A stretch of DNA of 64,000 bases, taken from assembly GCA_023014485.1 (NCBI GenBank), contig JAJOZX010009064.1, forward strand, positions 62,001-126,000, given 5' to 3'. This document shows positions 10,758-22,560 of the stretch, piece by piece. Numbering within the stretch: the first letter of the stretch is position 1; every line of letters begins with the position of its first letter. The notes beneath the pieces were generated by a model. The model worked only from the letters and a program-made list of their open reading frames with translations. It had not been told where the DNA came from and did no database searches. Source of the DNA: Bathynomus jamesi. Its lineage: Eukaryota; Arthropoda; Malacostraca; Isopoda; Cirolanidae. Made by a program: the position numbers and the translations under genes.

Positions 10758-13010
10758 GTGACATTTCTTTTGTTCACAGGTCCACAGGATGAGTCAGAAA
10801 GAAATCAGAACCCGAAGCAAATCAAGTTGTCACTCAAGTCATTTGGTGGGGACTGGGAGGGAACTTCCCCCTGCTTAGCTGCCCACAGCCAGAGATCTGC
10901 TGAGGTATGGTTTGTTGAGGAGAGAGATGAGTGGGGAAAACAGGAGGAATTACTCAGTTAATGACCTGATTAACAACGGCATTGTTCCAGGGCTACTGGC
11001 TTAGTGGAGAAAGGCCAACGCTCTATTCACAGGACTTGTAATCAACACTGAGGTCAGGATCAGGGCTAAAGTGAAGGCAGTGTGGGGTGAGGCAGTGAAG
11101 GTGTCCATTGGCAATATGAAGCTAAAGGTCAAAGATAGGTTCATGATGAAACTGGACAAATTGGTGGTGCAACCCTGTCTGCAACAGTGAGGTTTACATT
11201 GACTGCAGCTGCAGGAGCGAGCAGAAGATACCAGTGCAGGAGATTGCCTTCATTAAAGGTCAAGGAGAAAAGGTGGGAAGTGTGGGGGCACACCAGATGG
11301 ATCTAGCTGATCACCCTGAGACCAGGAGACAAGAAGCAGTGCTGCAGAGACAGGAGCAGAGAAGGAAGGCCGAGGAGAAGAGGAGGAGGAAGGCAGAGGA
11401 GTCAACCAAGAAAGAAGAGGAGTTGAGGGAGGAGTCATTGCTAGAGATGGAGTTGGAGGAGACTGGAGATATAATGGAGGAGGTAGGGAGGAGAGAGGAA
11501 GACGAAGACTTCACACCAGAGGCTGCGACAACTTCTTCCTTGCCTGTGGCTAAGAAGAAGAAATACAACACTGAAGATATCACCAACATAGCTCTGGCTA
11601 GCTTGAGACATCACACTGGGCTGAGAGAGAGAGTGCAGAAATTGCCACTGCTGCATGGATTGATGCTGGTCTTATCACAGAGTCTGACACAGCACTGGTG
11701 ATTGATCACAACAAGGAGAGGAGAGCTCAGGAGAGACTGACTAAGGAACTGGTCAAGAAGTTTGATGAAGAGATTAGGGAAAATGGCATCACCTGTATCT
11801 TCTTTGATGGGAAAAGAGATGACACCAAAGTGAAGATGGAAACTGAGGGCAGACATACAGTTTCCTGGCCTCATTAAGGAAGAACACTACACAGTGTGCA
11901 ATGAACTAGGCGGGAAATATTTGTGGCATTTTGTACCAGAGGAAGCTGCAGAGGAGAGAAGTCATGCTGAGGTCACTGCTGATTATCTGGTGAAATGGCT
12001 AAGAGAGAGAGGAGCAGACTAGACCCTTTTGGCCATAGGAGGTGACAGTACTAATGTGAATACTGGCTCGGAGGGAGGAGTAATGCATTATGTGGAGGCC
12101 AAGCTTAGCAGGACGTTGGTGTGGGTTGTCTGTGACTTGCACACTGGGGAGCTGAGTCTTAGACACCTGGTGACTGCAGTGGATGGCAAGACATTGAGCA
12201 ACAACAAGTGGTCCGGGCCTTTAGGTAAGATGTTAGACACTGCCACTGAGCTGGAGATCAACCCAAACTTCACGAGAATCACTGTTGGTTCTCCTCTACC
12301 CCATCTCAGTCAGGAGGTAGTCAAGGACCTCAGCACTTACCAATGATATGGTTACAGAATCATCATTGCCATCAGATCGGGAGAGGTACCTCAGAGTCTA
12401 GCGATCTTAGAGATTTGGCCAGTCTGTCACAGTAGGTTGGTCACCACGGCTCTAAGTTTCTGCAGATTGTGGATGTCCAAACATGGGCTGAAGGGTAGGA
12501 ACCTGAAGAATTAGAGGATAATTGTGGAATTCATAGTGGGAGTCTACATGCCAAACTGGTTCAACATCAAGTTAAATCACAGCTGGGTGGAGGGTCCCAG
12601 GCATGTACTGTACCAACTGGAGCTGCTCAGAAGTCAGAAGAAGGAGGTGATAGGAATAGTGATGCCTACAGTGAAGAGATCAGCCTGGTATGCACACTCA
12701 GAGGCTGTGCTCCAGGCCATGCTGTGCAGTGAGGTGGAGGAGAGGAGGGAGGCAGTGAAGAGGATACTGGAAATCAGAGGTGAAGGAGATGAGGACACAT
12801 AGGTAGGAGGAGACTGCAGTGTCAGACCCAGGAAGACTCCTGACATCAACCCAGATGCCACCAAACTCTCGGAACTTATTGACTGGAAAACTGGCGTGAC
12901 TGAGCCTCCTCTGACCTGCTCCCTCACCACTGCTGCAATCAAGGAGTTTCTGGATAGACCAATGGAAGTTCCTACATGGCCCTCACACACAAAGTTCAAG
13001 AAACCTATCT
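10758..13010 (+). pseudogene. Transposase-like protein of the 9-bp-TSD element
   Basis: A degraded coding region in several frames. Order: an N-terminal part (10758-10961); an Arg/Glu/Lys-rich predicted coiled coil (11290-11480, QRRKAEEKRRRKAEES); a TEDITNIALASLR helix region (11560-11610); a segment near 11700-11880 (VIDHNKERRAQ and CIFFDGKRDDTK in shifted frames); the core IGGDSTNVNTGSEGG (12029-12080) with WVVCDLHTGELSLRHL; VEFIVGVYMPNWFNIK (12524-12570) and RSAWYAHSEAVLQAMLCSE (12670-12735). I associate these blocks from memory with an uncharacterised protein family recurrent in arthropod and cnidarian genomes; a hAT-like RNase H fold is possible but unproven. At least four frame breaks or stops make it non-functional here. 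Confidence 0.72.
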
Positions 13011-13198
13011 ATATTTCTAAGATTTAATAATGAAATACAATCAAAATGTCTTTAATTGTATGTCTGTAAAATATAGTTATATATGGCATCCTTGGCAAAG
13101 TTCAAGAAACCTATCTATATTTCTAAGTTTTAATATTGAAATACAATCAAAATGTCTTTAATTGTATGTAATGTATGTAAAATGTAGTTATATACAAC
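12990..13198 (+). repeat. Direct duplication in the transposon 3' UTR
   Basis: Two copies of about 95 bp, each starting AAGTTCAAGAAACCTATCTA, one at about 12990-13085 and the next at about 13097-13198. The first overlaps the end of the coding region, so the second copy is probably the duplicate. Confidence 0.8.
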
Positions 13199-13394
13199 AA
13201 AATAAATACTTGCAAAAATTGCTGATTTTTTGTAAACTTCAACTTCAAATATAAGTAGCTAGGAGTGGTTAAATCTGGATTTTAAAGCCATATTTCGGTT
13301 TAGACTTTAGCACATACAAATGCATCATTTGGTCACTAGTAGTCTTTGAAAATTTCACTTTGCTCCCTAAAATTGACACACCCTAACACGGTAT

Positions 13395-13447
13395 GCAATA
13401 ATGGTTTCAACTGAAAATTCAACCACAAATTTGCAGCAGCATTATTT
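13395..13447 (+). pseudogene. Relic FReD last exon, 3' part
   Basis: Continuation of the exon split by the transposon. It aligns with [17 protein letters not shown] of the paralogues (GGTTTCAACTGAAAATTCAACCACA). It is degraded: the ending reads FQ then an immediate TAA where the paralogues read FQSPN. Confidence 0.75.
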
Positions 13448-14101
13448 CAGTAACCAAACTCAACACTCACAAGTGTGCTTTCATTTTAAATTTGTACAAT
13501 TGTACGGTTTAATAATATTTTCAACGCTTCCCTCAAATTTTTTACAGTTTTTGAGTTTTAGCAAATGATGAGACGTTAAAGAACCTTTGTTTCAAATTAA
13601 AATTCATTTGAGAAATTTTGTAAGGAATTAGAAATTTTAATGAGTATAGCACGAAATTTATTAAGTACTATTGTATATACTTATTTACTGTTTCACTCAC
13701 ACTTGTACAAAGGTCATAACTTCCTTACTAATGTGTCCTTATAATTCATTTTCTCTTGTTACTCCCTATAATGACTTATATATCCGAACTTAGAGACTAA
13801 AGTATTATTTATGAATTTACATATATTGCATTAGTTGACAGACTATGACGTCATAAAGTAAATTGATTCCTTTCACATTTTCCATCCTTGAATACTGAAT
13901 CCTCATACTGATATCTTCAGTATCGGTTGTTTCGTATAATAATAAAGAATTTACAGTCTGCAAGACATTATTTATATGGTGCGTTGTGTCTAATTTTATG
14001 CCATATAAATGTTGTTTGGCCATTTTTGAAGTTCATTCATGTATTTGCCTGAATTGAATAATGTTATGTTAATATATTCTTGTGGTTATTAATTATTGAA
14101 T
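13448..14101. other. Downstream flank of relic exon, no gene seen
   Basis: AT-rich. The first 50 bp match the sequence after exon 9 at 40621; the remainder diverges quickly. No convincing coding potential. It ends at the palindrome breakpoint near 14101. Confidence 0.5.
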
Positions 14102-14418
14102 AATCTTCAATTTTTGTTGAACTCTTCCCTTTGGACCCATTTAAATTAATTTATTTCATTAATTTATTCTTGACCTACCTATGCTCTATCAAAATCTCAG
14201 TCAGTCTTCACATAAATGCCCTTACATGTGATTACGTTCATGTTTGTAACTATTGCAATATTCTCCTAGCCATTCTGTGAATAGTGAATTGTTATCTCAC
14301 CTAAAACACAAGAAAGTGAATGAGAAATGATAAGTTCTCAAAAACATTCAATCATAAGTCAGTCAAAATTATTTCGTGCAATTCTGCAATTGATTTGCAC
14401 GCTACTGAAAAAAATATA

Positions 14419-14520
14419 CTCGTGTGTATATATATATATATATACACACATACTAGTGTTGTGGTTAGCATTTGTTCATCCTTCCACACAATAGAAATTG
14501 GTTGGTAGATAAATGGGTAC
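14419..14520 (-). mobile_element. Residual SINE 5' part beside (TA)n
   Basis: ACTAGTGTTGTGGTTAGCATTTGTTCATCC and following match the SINE copies at 2699 and 43490. The 3' part and about 500 bp of flank were deleted here. The adjacent TATATA tract is the empty counterpart of the Penelope insertion site in the other arm. Confidence 0.55.
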
Positions 14521-16149
14521 CTGCTGGCGGAATGTTGCTGGCGGAAGGAAAGGCTGGAAAGGTTCGGAAAGAGAAAGGCCGGGTTATATACGAAAGACAA
14601 GTATCATCGTCTAACTACCAATTCCTTAATATTTAATAATTAACTAAGAAAAATTATCCCATTCTTACATCTATAAGAATAAAAGTATAAGTAATGACTT
14701 TTTGTGAATTCCCTCATCGGTGCCAGTCTGCAATAAGTGAGCCACACATTAATCCCCACTCGCCCAACATTTAAACACTTAACCATCTTTGAATAATATC
14801 AGTATTAGAGACCAAAGAAATCAAACTAAAAACTGCAGTAAATTTTATTTCACAAAGTAGAAACGTTCTATTTTTCTGCAGTTTTAAAGAAATCTGGATC
14901 TCAAAAAGTCTTTCTAGAGTTCTGATCTTTTGATTTGGTGACTGGAAGGGTAATTTGTTTACAGGTGTGCAAGAGAATACGTTATGTTCCACGATCCTTG
15001 AGTAATGATGTCCGTCTATCTTTCAGATGTATAAACCATGTCACATTGTTTATATAGGGCCATTTCTGCCTGTCAGGGTTAAAAAGGGCTAAGTTGTCAT
15101 AGATATACACATAGACGTGAACTTTTATCCCTGACACGCAGATTTATAAGTAATCTTATAAAGGAAATGTTAAGTGTTTTGTATCCGAATTTGAATAAAT
15201 TTTCTCTGCAGTGAATAGAAGGTAATATGAAGTGCAATACCCATTGGTATTTCTGATCAAAAGATATTATTCAAAATTGACTAACCCACATAAGAGTGAT
15301 TTAAGTGTATACTAGTATGACTTTTGAGTGAACCTGAGGAAGTCTTTAAATAAAAATAATCCTTAAATAATTCTTGAGGGAGTCTTTAGATAAAAATGAA
15401 TGTGTTTCTTGTCGTTTGACCTCCGTCGTAAAGGGAAAGGCCATGTGACGGAGGAGACTTACAGCATTACGTGAGATCAGAGCAACGGTTCTCTTTTTAC
15501 TATAAACGGTGATGATGGTCACCAATATAACTTCTGAATAGACCCATCGTTCCTTAATTTCGCAAGTGAAACGCAATAATACCTAGGATGAAGGGCTTAT
15601 AAACTCGAAATCGGTCCTAAGCATGCCATAATTTATTTATTAGATATAATTATGTTTAATTGCAACAATTTAATTTTAATCATAATTCATTTTAATAAAG
15701 CAAATATTTAATGGTTTCTATACAAACAGAATTACCAATATAATCTTTTCTAATTTTTAAATAATATTTTACCTAATTCTATCCTAAAGAATAACGAAAC
15801 AGGAAATGCGTTGCAAAATCGGAAGTAAACTTTTAACTTTTATCATAAAAAAGCTTCCCTCAGTACACTGAAGTTTTAAGGTCGTTGCGCACATTTCGAG
15901 GAAATTCAGAAAGGCGTTTCCTGATGTTCTTTAGCACTGAGTATTTACACGAATTAAGAGAGATAACTGCGTTCACTTCATGGGTGCAAATTCCATTTTG
16001 TTAGTATAATAAAGCGTCGACTTCACAAACTCTGACACTTTTATTCCTAAGTACTGCTCTGCATCACCTTCTTTCATCTATTTCCTTTATAAAGTTATTG
16101 TTTTTTAAAATACTTTTAAATAAACGTTTTCGTGATTAGAAAAGTGAAA

Positions 16150-16245
16150 ATGATTGTGAAATTAATTTTAATTTTGACCTCATTTTGTTTTGGGGTGAAA
16201 GGTGGTGTATTGTTTGACTCGAAGGAAACCATCAACAGTTGCGTG
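16150..16245 (+). CDS. FReD lectin copy A, exon 1 (signal peptide)
   Basis: ATG at 16150 opens 32 codons ending in GTG before a canonical donor GTAAGT. The product begins MIVKLILILTSFCFGVKG, a clear signal peptide (Lys, then a hydrophobic core, then likely cleavage after VKG), followed by GVLFDSKETINSCV with one Cys. The start was chosen because it gives the signal peptide and is preserved in the mirror copy at 678-773; an upstream in-frame GTG would add six polar residues and is less likely. The exon ends in phase 0, whereas exon 2 at 30434 needs one extra base, so an intervening small exon may be missing or unrecognised. A LINE sits 7 bp downstream without disturbing the donor. Confidence 0.75.
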
Positions 16246-16252
16246 GTAAGTA

Positions 16253-17862
16253 AAATGATTTTTAAAGGGGGTGATCCTACACTAGCAACAAATTACAGGC
16301 CGGTTGTTCATTATCTGTGTTCAGCAAAGTTTTCGAAAAATTGTAAAAAGTAGAATGCAGCGATATTTAGAATCCTACAATTTATTATCTCCAAATCAAT
16401 ATGGCTTCCGTAATAATAAACAACGGAAATGGCTATTTTAAATCTTATGGAAAATGTAAATATAGCTAAGGAGAACAAAGAAATAATGATATCAATATTT
16501 ATGGATTTGAGTAAGGCGTTTGATGTAATAGACCATAATATTCTACTTAATAAATTGTGTTGTTACGGCTTTAGAGGGGCAATCAGTGATTGGTTTAAAA
16601 GTTATTTGTCCGATAGATATAATTTTGTATCAGTAAATAGGTTTGCTCCACTAAAGCGCTTGCCAAACATGGTGTGCCACAGGGCTCAGTGCTGGGTCCA
16701 CTGTTATTTTTATTATATATAAATGACCTTCCACGTTCATCTGATATACTGAACTTCATAATGTTTGCAGATGATACAACTCTCTCTTTTTCTTGCAAAG
16801 ATGTTAATACAGCTAAGAATATATTTCATTCAGAATTCATCAGTGTAATGAAATGGTTGATCACCAATAAACTCTTCCTAAATACCAGTAAAACAAATTT
16901 CATGATTTTTACTAATAAAAGAAATGTATATCTTGATGAACTTAATGTTAATGCAATCACCATAAAGGAGTGTACTGTAACAAAATTTCTTGGTGTAATG
17001 CTAGATAAGAATTTGCAATGGAGTGATCATGTAAATTATATCGCGAAAAAGATTTCAAGGAGCGTTGCTATAATGTTTAAACTTAGAAATGTAGTCCCTA
17101 AACAAGTTTTATTGACTCTTTATCATACTCTTGTTCTTCCTTATATAACATACTGCACCCTTGTTTGGGGAAACTCCGCTAACAACGCATTAAATGGTAT
17201 CTTTGTCATTTAAAAACGAGCAATAAGGTTATTATCTGATGTTGATTTCCTTGATCACTCTAGTGCATTATTTAAAGAGCTAAACCTACTAAAGCTCAAT
17301 GATATAACCAAACTGGCACATTTTATTTTTATTTACAAGTGTAAGAGCAAAATCATTAATTTGCAATGGTAAATAGATATTTTGTAACTCATCAAGAAAT
17401 CCACTCGTATCACACCAGAAATAGATCAAAGCTTGTTATACCTCAATTTAGATTGTCTTCATCTCAAAAACTACCCATTTTCATTGGATTGAAACTATGG
17501 AATGACTTGCATGCCGATATAAAAAATATTGCGAATGTAAATTTGTTTAAAACCAAGTTGAAATCCTGATTAATAATGGGATACTAACAAAAATCTTGGA
17601 TTAATGTCCACTAATAATGTTTAATATTGTCCATTAATATTGTTTAATATTGAAATACAGGTTTTAACTATTAATAATACTTATTTACTTATTTATTTAT
17701 TTATTATTATTAATTTATAACAGCTAGCTGCTTATTTTTAATAAGAGCCCAGTAAAGCCTAAAGCTTAAGGGCCTTATGTCATTGTAAAAATTGTAAATT
17801 GTAAAAAGACTACTGTATTTATTTTATTATTAATAAAGGTTATTCAATTCAATTCAATTCAA
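16253..17862 (+). mobile_element. 5'-truncated LINE (CR1/Jockey-type RT) in intron 1
   Basis: Non-LTR retrotransposon fragment with short AAGTA-like target duplications on both sides (GTAAGTA before it, AAGTACATTT after). The uninterrupted sequence is in the mirror copy near 665-678. It encodes only the RT and C-terminal region and ends in an (ATTCA)n tail. A probable polyadenylation signal AATAAA lies near 17832. Confidence 0.85.
16268..17569 (+). pseudogene. LINE reverse transcriptase, frameshifted
   Basis: RT blocks in order: NYRPV (about 16290), FMDLSKAFDVIDHNILL (about 16500, catalytic Asp), WFKSYLSDRYNFV, PQGSVLGPLLFLLYINDL (16674-16730), MFADDTTLSF (about 16760, FADD catalytic box), then a thumb/C-terminal region with FLGVMLDKNLQWSDHV and LPYITYCTLVWGN, closing near 17569. 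Frame breaks at about 16350, 16650-16720 and 17210 disable it. The motif set fits the CR1/L2/Jockey assemblage; I cannot place it more exactly. Confidence 0.85.
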
Positions 17863-18495
17863 AAGTACATTTCCTATCTACCATAAAAACCATAACCACG
17901 AGATTAGTTTTTATTAATGATCAAATAGGTAAATGTATTGTTGTTGAATTAAGAAAAAGTATAAATATTTTTTGTTCTCAACGCTTTGTTTACCCGATAA
18001 TATTTTAGGAATAGACACACACATACAGATAGACATACAGACATATAAATAGATAGGTAGACAATAAAAAACAATCACTAAATGAAGAAACAGATTTTAA
18101 TAAAAATAACGAAAGAAATATTTTTAATAAAAACTATTTAATATATTTAAGTTTTTCAATAGTGAATATTAATCTTACAATATTGTGTTAAATATAAGAT
18201 AATAATATCGTCATTGGGGCGCCATTTTTTTAAATATTATTATTATTATTTATTATTATTATTTTTATTGACACTGAAAAAACGGTGGCGAAAATAGAGC
18301 GTTAAGTTTGATTTGTAGGTCCTGTGTGGGTATGTGGGTATGTGGGTGCTGTCTACTTCCCTTTATTATTTTATTAATCAACTTTTATTTTTTTCAAATT
18401 TCAAAATTTTAATTTTAAAAATAAATATTAAAATATTACAATTTGTGTCATGTTAAACTGTAAAGTAAAGTTGTTCAACAAAATACTGTTTTAAA

Positions 18496-18870
18496 TTTTA
18501 ATTGTTCCATTTGAAAGAATTAAAATAAAATGAATTGTCCATTTTCAAAAGTTGACAAATTTGGAATAATTTATATTTTGAAAGTGAATATAATTGATTC
18601 AAAGTCGAATCTGAAAGGAAATATTTTCCAACGGCTTCTCAGATCGTTTCATAATCAGTTCAGAAAAAGGAACGAATAATTTTGAAGAAACGTTGGTCTG
18701 TATGGAGCAATTTAGCTTTTCACTGTACAATAATAATATAATAAACAATTGTTCACAGGAATTTTTATTTTATTTAATTTGGCCTTTACGCATTAGCGTT
18801 TAATGGCTCCCAAATTAGTTAAAAATAGGATAAAATATATAATATATATTGTGATTTCTATGATCATTGA
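18496..18870. other. AT-rich sequence, nothing recognised
   Basis: Lies between the palindrome edge and a LINE tail. No coding potential or repeat structure is apparent, apart from a short (TA) stretch near 18830-18850. Confidence 0.5.
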
Positions 18871-18879
18871 AGTGCATTC

Positions 18880-19490
18880 TAAAAGATGTAAAACTATTAA
18901 AGATCAAAGATGTAATCAAAGTGGCACATTTTATTTTCATTTACAAATATAAGAAAAATCATTAACATTGGATAAATAAATATTATTTTGTAACTCAAGA
19001 AATTCACTCATATCAGACTAGAAATAGATGAAAGCACGTTATTCCCCAATTTAGATGTGTTCATCTCAGAAATTACCCATTTTCGATGGACTTAAAATAT
19101 GGGATGATTTAAGTGCTGATATAAAAAACATTTCGTTTAAAAACAAGTTGAAATCTTAATTACTAATGGAATACTGATAAAGATCGATAATAATGTACTT
19201 AAATGTACATTTCTGTATTACTTGTTCATTTCTCGTGTCTAACATTCATTTCTTTGTATTGTATTAGTATCATTTCTGCAATAATGACTGTTTTCGTAGG
19301 TTTATATATACCAATAACTTAAGCTTGATTTCTACGGTATTTCTACTATTAGTTTCTTTGTACATTAATCAAAATTTAATGGTGACTTATATATATGCAA
19401 TTTATCTCTCATTAATTTGAGAACTCAGTAAAGCCGAATGATTAAGGACAAAATTACATAAATGAATAGACCACTTGACAGTATTATTAT
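18880..19490 (+). mobile_element. Diverged 3' fragment of the intron-1 LINE family
   Basis: Matches 17260-17770 of the LINE: CATTTTATTTTCATTTACAA, GTAACTCAAGAAATTCACTC, GTTGAAATCTTAATTACTAATGG, and the UTR phrase CAGTAAAGCC. It is far more diverged and full of stops, so it is an older insertion of the same family. Confidence 0.75.
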
Positions 19491-20479
19491 ATTATTTGTA
19501 CTAAAGTATTATTGTAACATAAGAGAAATATTGTAATTTTTATTTTATAAATAAATTTATAAATAAAACTAAATAAAAATATATATTTTGAAAATGACTT
19601 TAATGACATCACCGTCATTTAAATTCATTGTCTAATTTTCATCTATTCGTTCGTTTATATACTTTAAATTAATTAATATTTCTTATTCATGATTTATATA
19701 TTATTAATCAAAACTACCTTCTAACTGATGTTTTATCTTTAATTAACCTGAGATTCCAGTAAAGCCAAAAGCTTAAAAGACAAATTAAATAAAATAAATA
19801 GTCCAACTGAGAATTACTTATTTTATGTTAAAGAATCATTTCTTCCTTCATCCATTCAAAGACTAATGTGAAATGTTTCATGAAATATCTAATCAATTTT
19901 CTAACACTAAACTCTCTAATGTATGAAAGCTGAGATTGTTTTTGTTTTACTTCAAATTTAAATTGATATGAAGAAGTGCTTCACAACATTACTCTCTCCA
20001 AACGTTTAACTTTCAGTTTATATCCATTATTTCTTGTAACTGACTTTGTATCCTTATCAAATCACATCCTATATAATTCACATCATAAGAGCCATTTATC
20101 ATTTGAAATTCCTGAACTAGTCCAACTCTAACTCTATGTTTTGAAGTGAATACATATCAGATTCACCTAAGCTTTCTCATAAGTTTTACTTTAAATTTAT
20201 GTAATTATTTTGGTTGGTCTAGCCTCAACATTTCCTAATTTATCAGTCTTTTCTCGATTACAGGTTGTCAAACTTAGAGACTTAACTTAGAATTAGCTTA
20301 CTGTATATCAAGAGTCCGAGGTCTAAGGCAAGGCTATGGGCCACAGGTTATACTTTTTAATCTTAGGCCTATCCTTATAAGGGAAGTTAATAAATACGTG
20401 GAACAAACTTACAAATCCTAATGCTTCATAGAATAAATGCACAAATATAATAATTTTATCCTCTTTCCAGATGTATGTA
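19491..20479. other. AT-rich intron or intergenic DNA with a short LINE tail
   Basis: Around 19740-19830 a third short copy of the LINE UTR phrase (CAGTAAAGCC AAAAGCTTAA) is present. No other feature is recognised. Confidence 0.45.
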
Positions 20480-21275
20480 GGACAAAATCCCCCTAGGACA
20501 AAAGCCCCTAGGAAAAAGCCCCTAGGAAAAATAATAATAAGAATTTTTTTAATCATTATTTTTATTCTTTTTTACAGTTTATGAACACTTCTCTGACATG
20601 TAAAATATTACATTTATTATATCGTAAACTGCAATAAGGAAGGCATTATAAGTATTATACATTAGCACACATTAACGCTAATATTTACACAACCATAAAA
20701 AATTACATTATAAAAGGATCATCATGCCTTATCTAGGCAAAGTCACTTTATAAGTATTATACACTAGAAAACATTAACACTTGCATTATAAATTTATAGC
20801 TCACTATTTTACAGGAGCACAAAATTATTTACACAACCATAAAAATGAACATTATAAAAGGAACATCAAACAAATAAAGCACAAGATTAAAAAGTTCATT
20901 ATGTGTTAAGGTTCATTTAAAGTTCATTTTACTTTCACCTAATGCTGTCCTACACTATTCAGAAATTCCTCCAAGGTCTTCCTCTCATTCACGTAGTCCA
21001 GACATAGGTTCTTCAAACGCTGTTGATGCTCCTTTGTGGCACGTTCCTAACCTAACCTAACCTAGCCATCAGGTAGAAAAAAGAGTGATCAACTAGAGTG
21101 AATCAAAATAGACAAAGATTATAATATTTGCTTAGGATTACTTCATAGCACATGAACAATAATATAAAAAAAGGCTTTTGTCCTACTTTGCACTTTAACT
21201 GAGGGCTTTGTCTACTTTGCACTTTAACTGAGGGGCTTTTGTCCAGGGGGATTTTGTCCTAGGGGGTTTTTTCGG
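20480..21275. mobile_element. Inverted-repeat (foldback or MITE-like) element
   Basis: Ends are inverted repeats built from short tandem phrases: AGGACAAAATCCCCCTAGG and GACAAAAGCCCCTAGG on the left, their complements (GGGGCTTTTGTCC, ATTTTGTCCTAGGGGG) on the right. The interior (20640-20890) has two diverged direct repeats beginning TTATAAGTATTATACA. There is a short telomere-like CCTAA run at 21046-21065. No transposase is seen, so it would be non-autonomous. Confidence 0.65.
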
Positions 21276-22560
21276 GACCCCTTTCCATATAGTCTATATA
21301 TACAAATAAAAAAGTGAAATGTCGAGCTGAAGTTTCATATATACTACTCCCATTTAGAGTGTATCTTTTCTGATTTACTGTGTTTCCTCCTTACATGCAA
21401 GGACTCTTTCAATTCCTGAAGAAGATTTTAAACTTCTTCGCAAGATTTCTGTCGTTTGGACACGTTCCTGGAGAGGAATCTCGAAGCGGGTCACCAAAAT
21501 CTCAAGAAAGGTAAAAATCACATTATGACCAACGATTTGTTTCCACCAAATCTTCAACTCACAATATTCACAATAAGTTAATTTCACTCTCTTCATAGTA
21601 TTTAAGCAAAACAAATTATATTTGTTAACTTCTGATATTAATTACAAGTTTATGATGAAAATTACATTTAATTTGAACCACAAACTTTTAATATTTTGGA
21701 GAAAGTCATTAAATTAAACTTTTAAATTTCTAACGTCTTAAAAGAGGATTTAAAGACAAAAGTGAGTAAATTCAATTGACTTTTAAAAATAGATTTTTTC
21801 TTAATTTCTAAACAATGACAAAATATAAAGAAAAAATGTTTCCCATTAACTTCTTTAAGAACATTATGAAACTTAGATTTTAAAAATATTAAAAATTAAC
21901 TGCGTATCCTGTAAAGAAAGGAACGTAGAATACAGGGTGTTGAAAAATTTCAAATTAAATCCTTTTAAAATATTAATTAAGTTTTTACAGTGATTCTCTT
22001 TGCTGCATTTGAATGAACATTTCACAGAATTTTTTTCTAACATAAGGAAAGTTGCCGATATTTCGGACCTAAATATCAGGATTGCTGATGCCATTGTGAC
22101 TGTTAAATACAGGAATGAGAAATATTTTAAAATTAGATTATTTAAATTTTGAGTTGGAAATAAAATGGGGTTTTGACCCCCTTTTTGAGCAGTCAAATGT
22201 AAATCTCGAAGAATTTTAGTTAACAATTAACTGACAATTTATTTGTGAAAAGTCTTCTTTTAAATGAAATTTCCGTCACCAATTTGACGGATTAAAGGAA
22301 TTTGAATGCATATAATATAAAATTATATTAACTTATATATACTCTAATAATAATAATAATAATATTAAAATAATAATAATAATAATATATTATTATATAT
22401 TGTGGTAAAAAATTTAGAATAAAATTCTATTAATTATTAACATAATAATAATAGAGAGAGTTAATAAGGCGGAAATTTGAGTTACTAATATATTATTTAT
22501 CATTCATTAATTTACCATTGATTAAGTTATTAATATTATATATAAAGAGAGAATGCATTA
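21276..22560. other. AT-rich intron DNA with microsatellites
   Basis: Open frames here (for example 21873-22226 minus) match nothing I recognise and have AT-driven composition. TAA/TAT repeats lie at 22345-22400. No supported gene. Confidence 0.45.

Larger units (their letters stand above)
10216..13385 (+). mobile_element. GC-rich DNA transposon with 9-bp TSD, superfamily unassigned
   Basis: A 3170-bp element bounded by terminal inverted repeats (TAGGGTGTGTCAATTTTA; inner part imperfect, with related CTACTA and CAAATGATG blocks about 40-60 bp in). It is flanked by an exact 9-bp duplication and validated by two empty paralogous sites. TIRs beginning TAGGG resemble hAT ends, but hAT elements make 8-bp duplications, whereas 9 bp is usual for Mutator-like elements. 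The coding part (about 10760-13010) is visibly richer in G+C than the surroundings. A near-duplicated 95-bp block lies in its 3' UTR. Confidence 0.85.
14102..18495. repeat. Right arm of the 18.5-kb palindrome
   Basis: Reverse complement of the left arm. It carries the plus-strand exon 1 and, privately, a LINE insertion (16253-17862). The same upstream block recurs in direct orientation at 52480-54475 and, more diverged, at about 42340-42790, so it is the 5' flank of a repeated lectin unit. Confidence 0.88.

Noticed and set aside
11253..11874. Several minus-strand open frames rich in Ser/Leu
   Set aside because: Antisense shadows of the purine-rich coiled-coil coding region of the plus-strand transposon.
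10216..13385. Assigning the transposon to hAT on its TAGGG ends
   Set aside because: The empty-site comparison gives nine duplicated bases, not eight, and the catalytic residues cannot be identified in the broken frames.
1..18495. Whole palindrome as an assembly artefact
   Set aside because: Arms differ by many substitutions and by independent insertions, which a mirrored read would not show; a local mis-join at the breakpoints cannot be fully excluded.
21046..21068. Interstitial telomere array
   Set aside because: Only about four CCTAA units; too short, and part of an inverted-repeat element family rich in this motif.
21873..22226. 117-codon open frame on the minus strand
   Set aside because: AT-rich composition, no recognisable domain, no splice or promoter context; consistent with chance in intron DNA.
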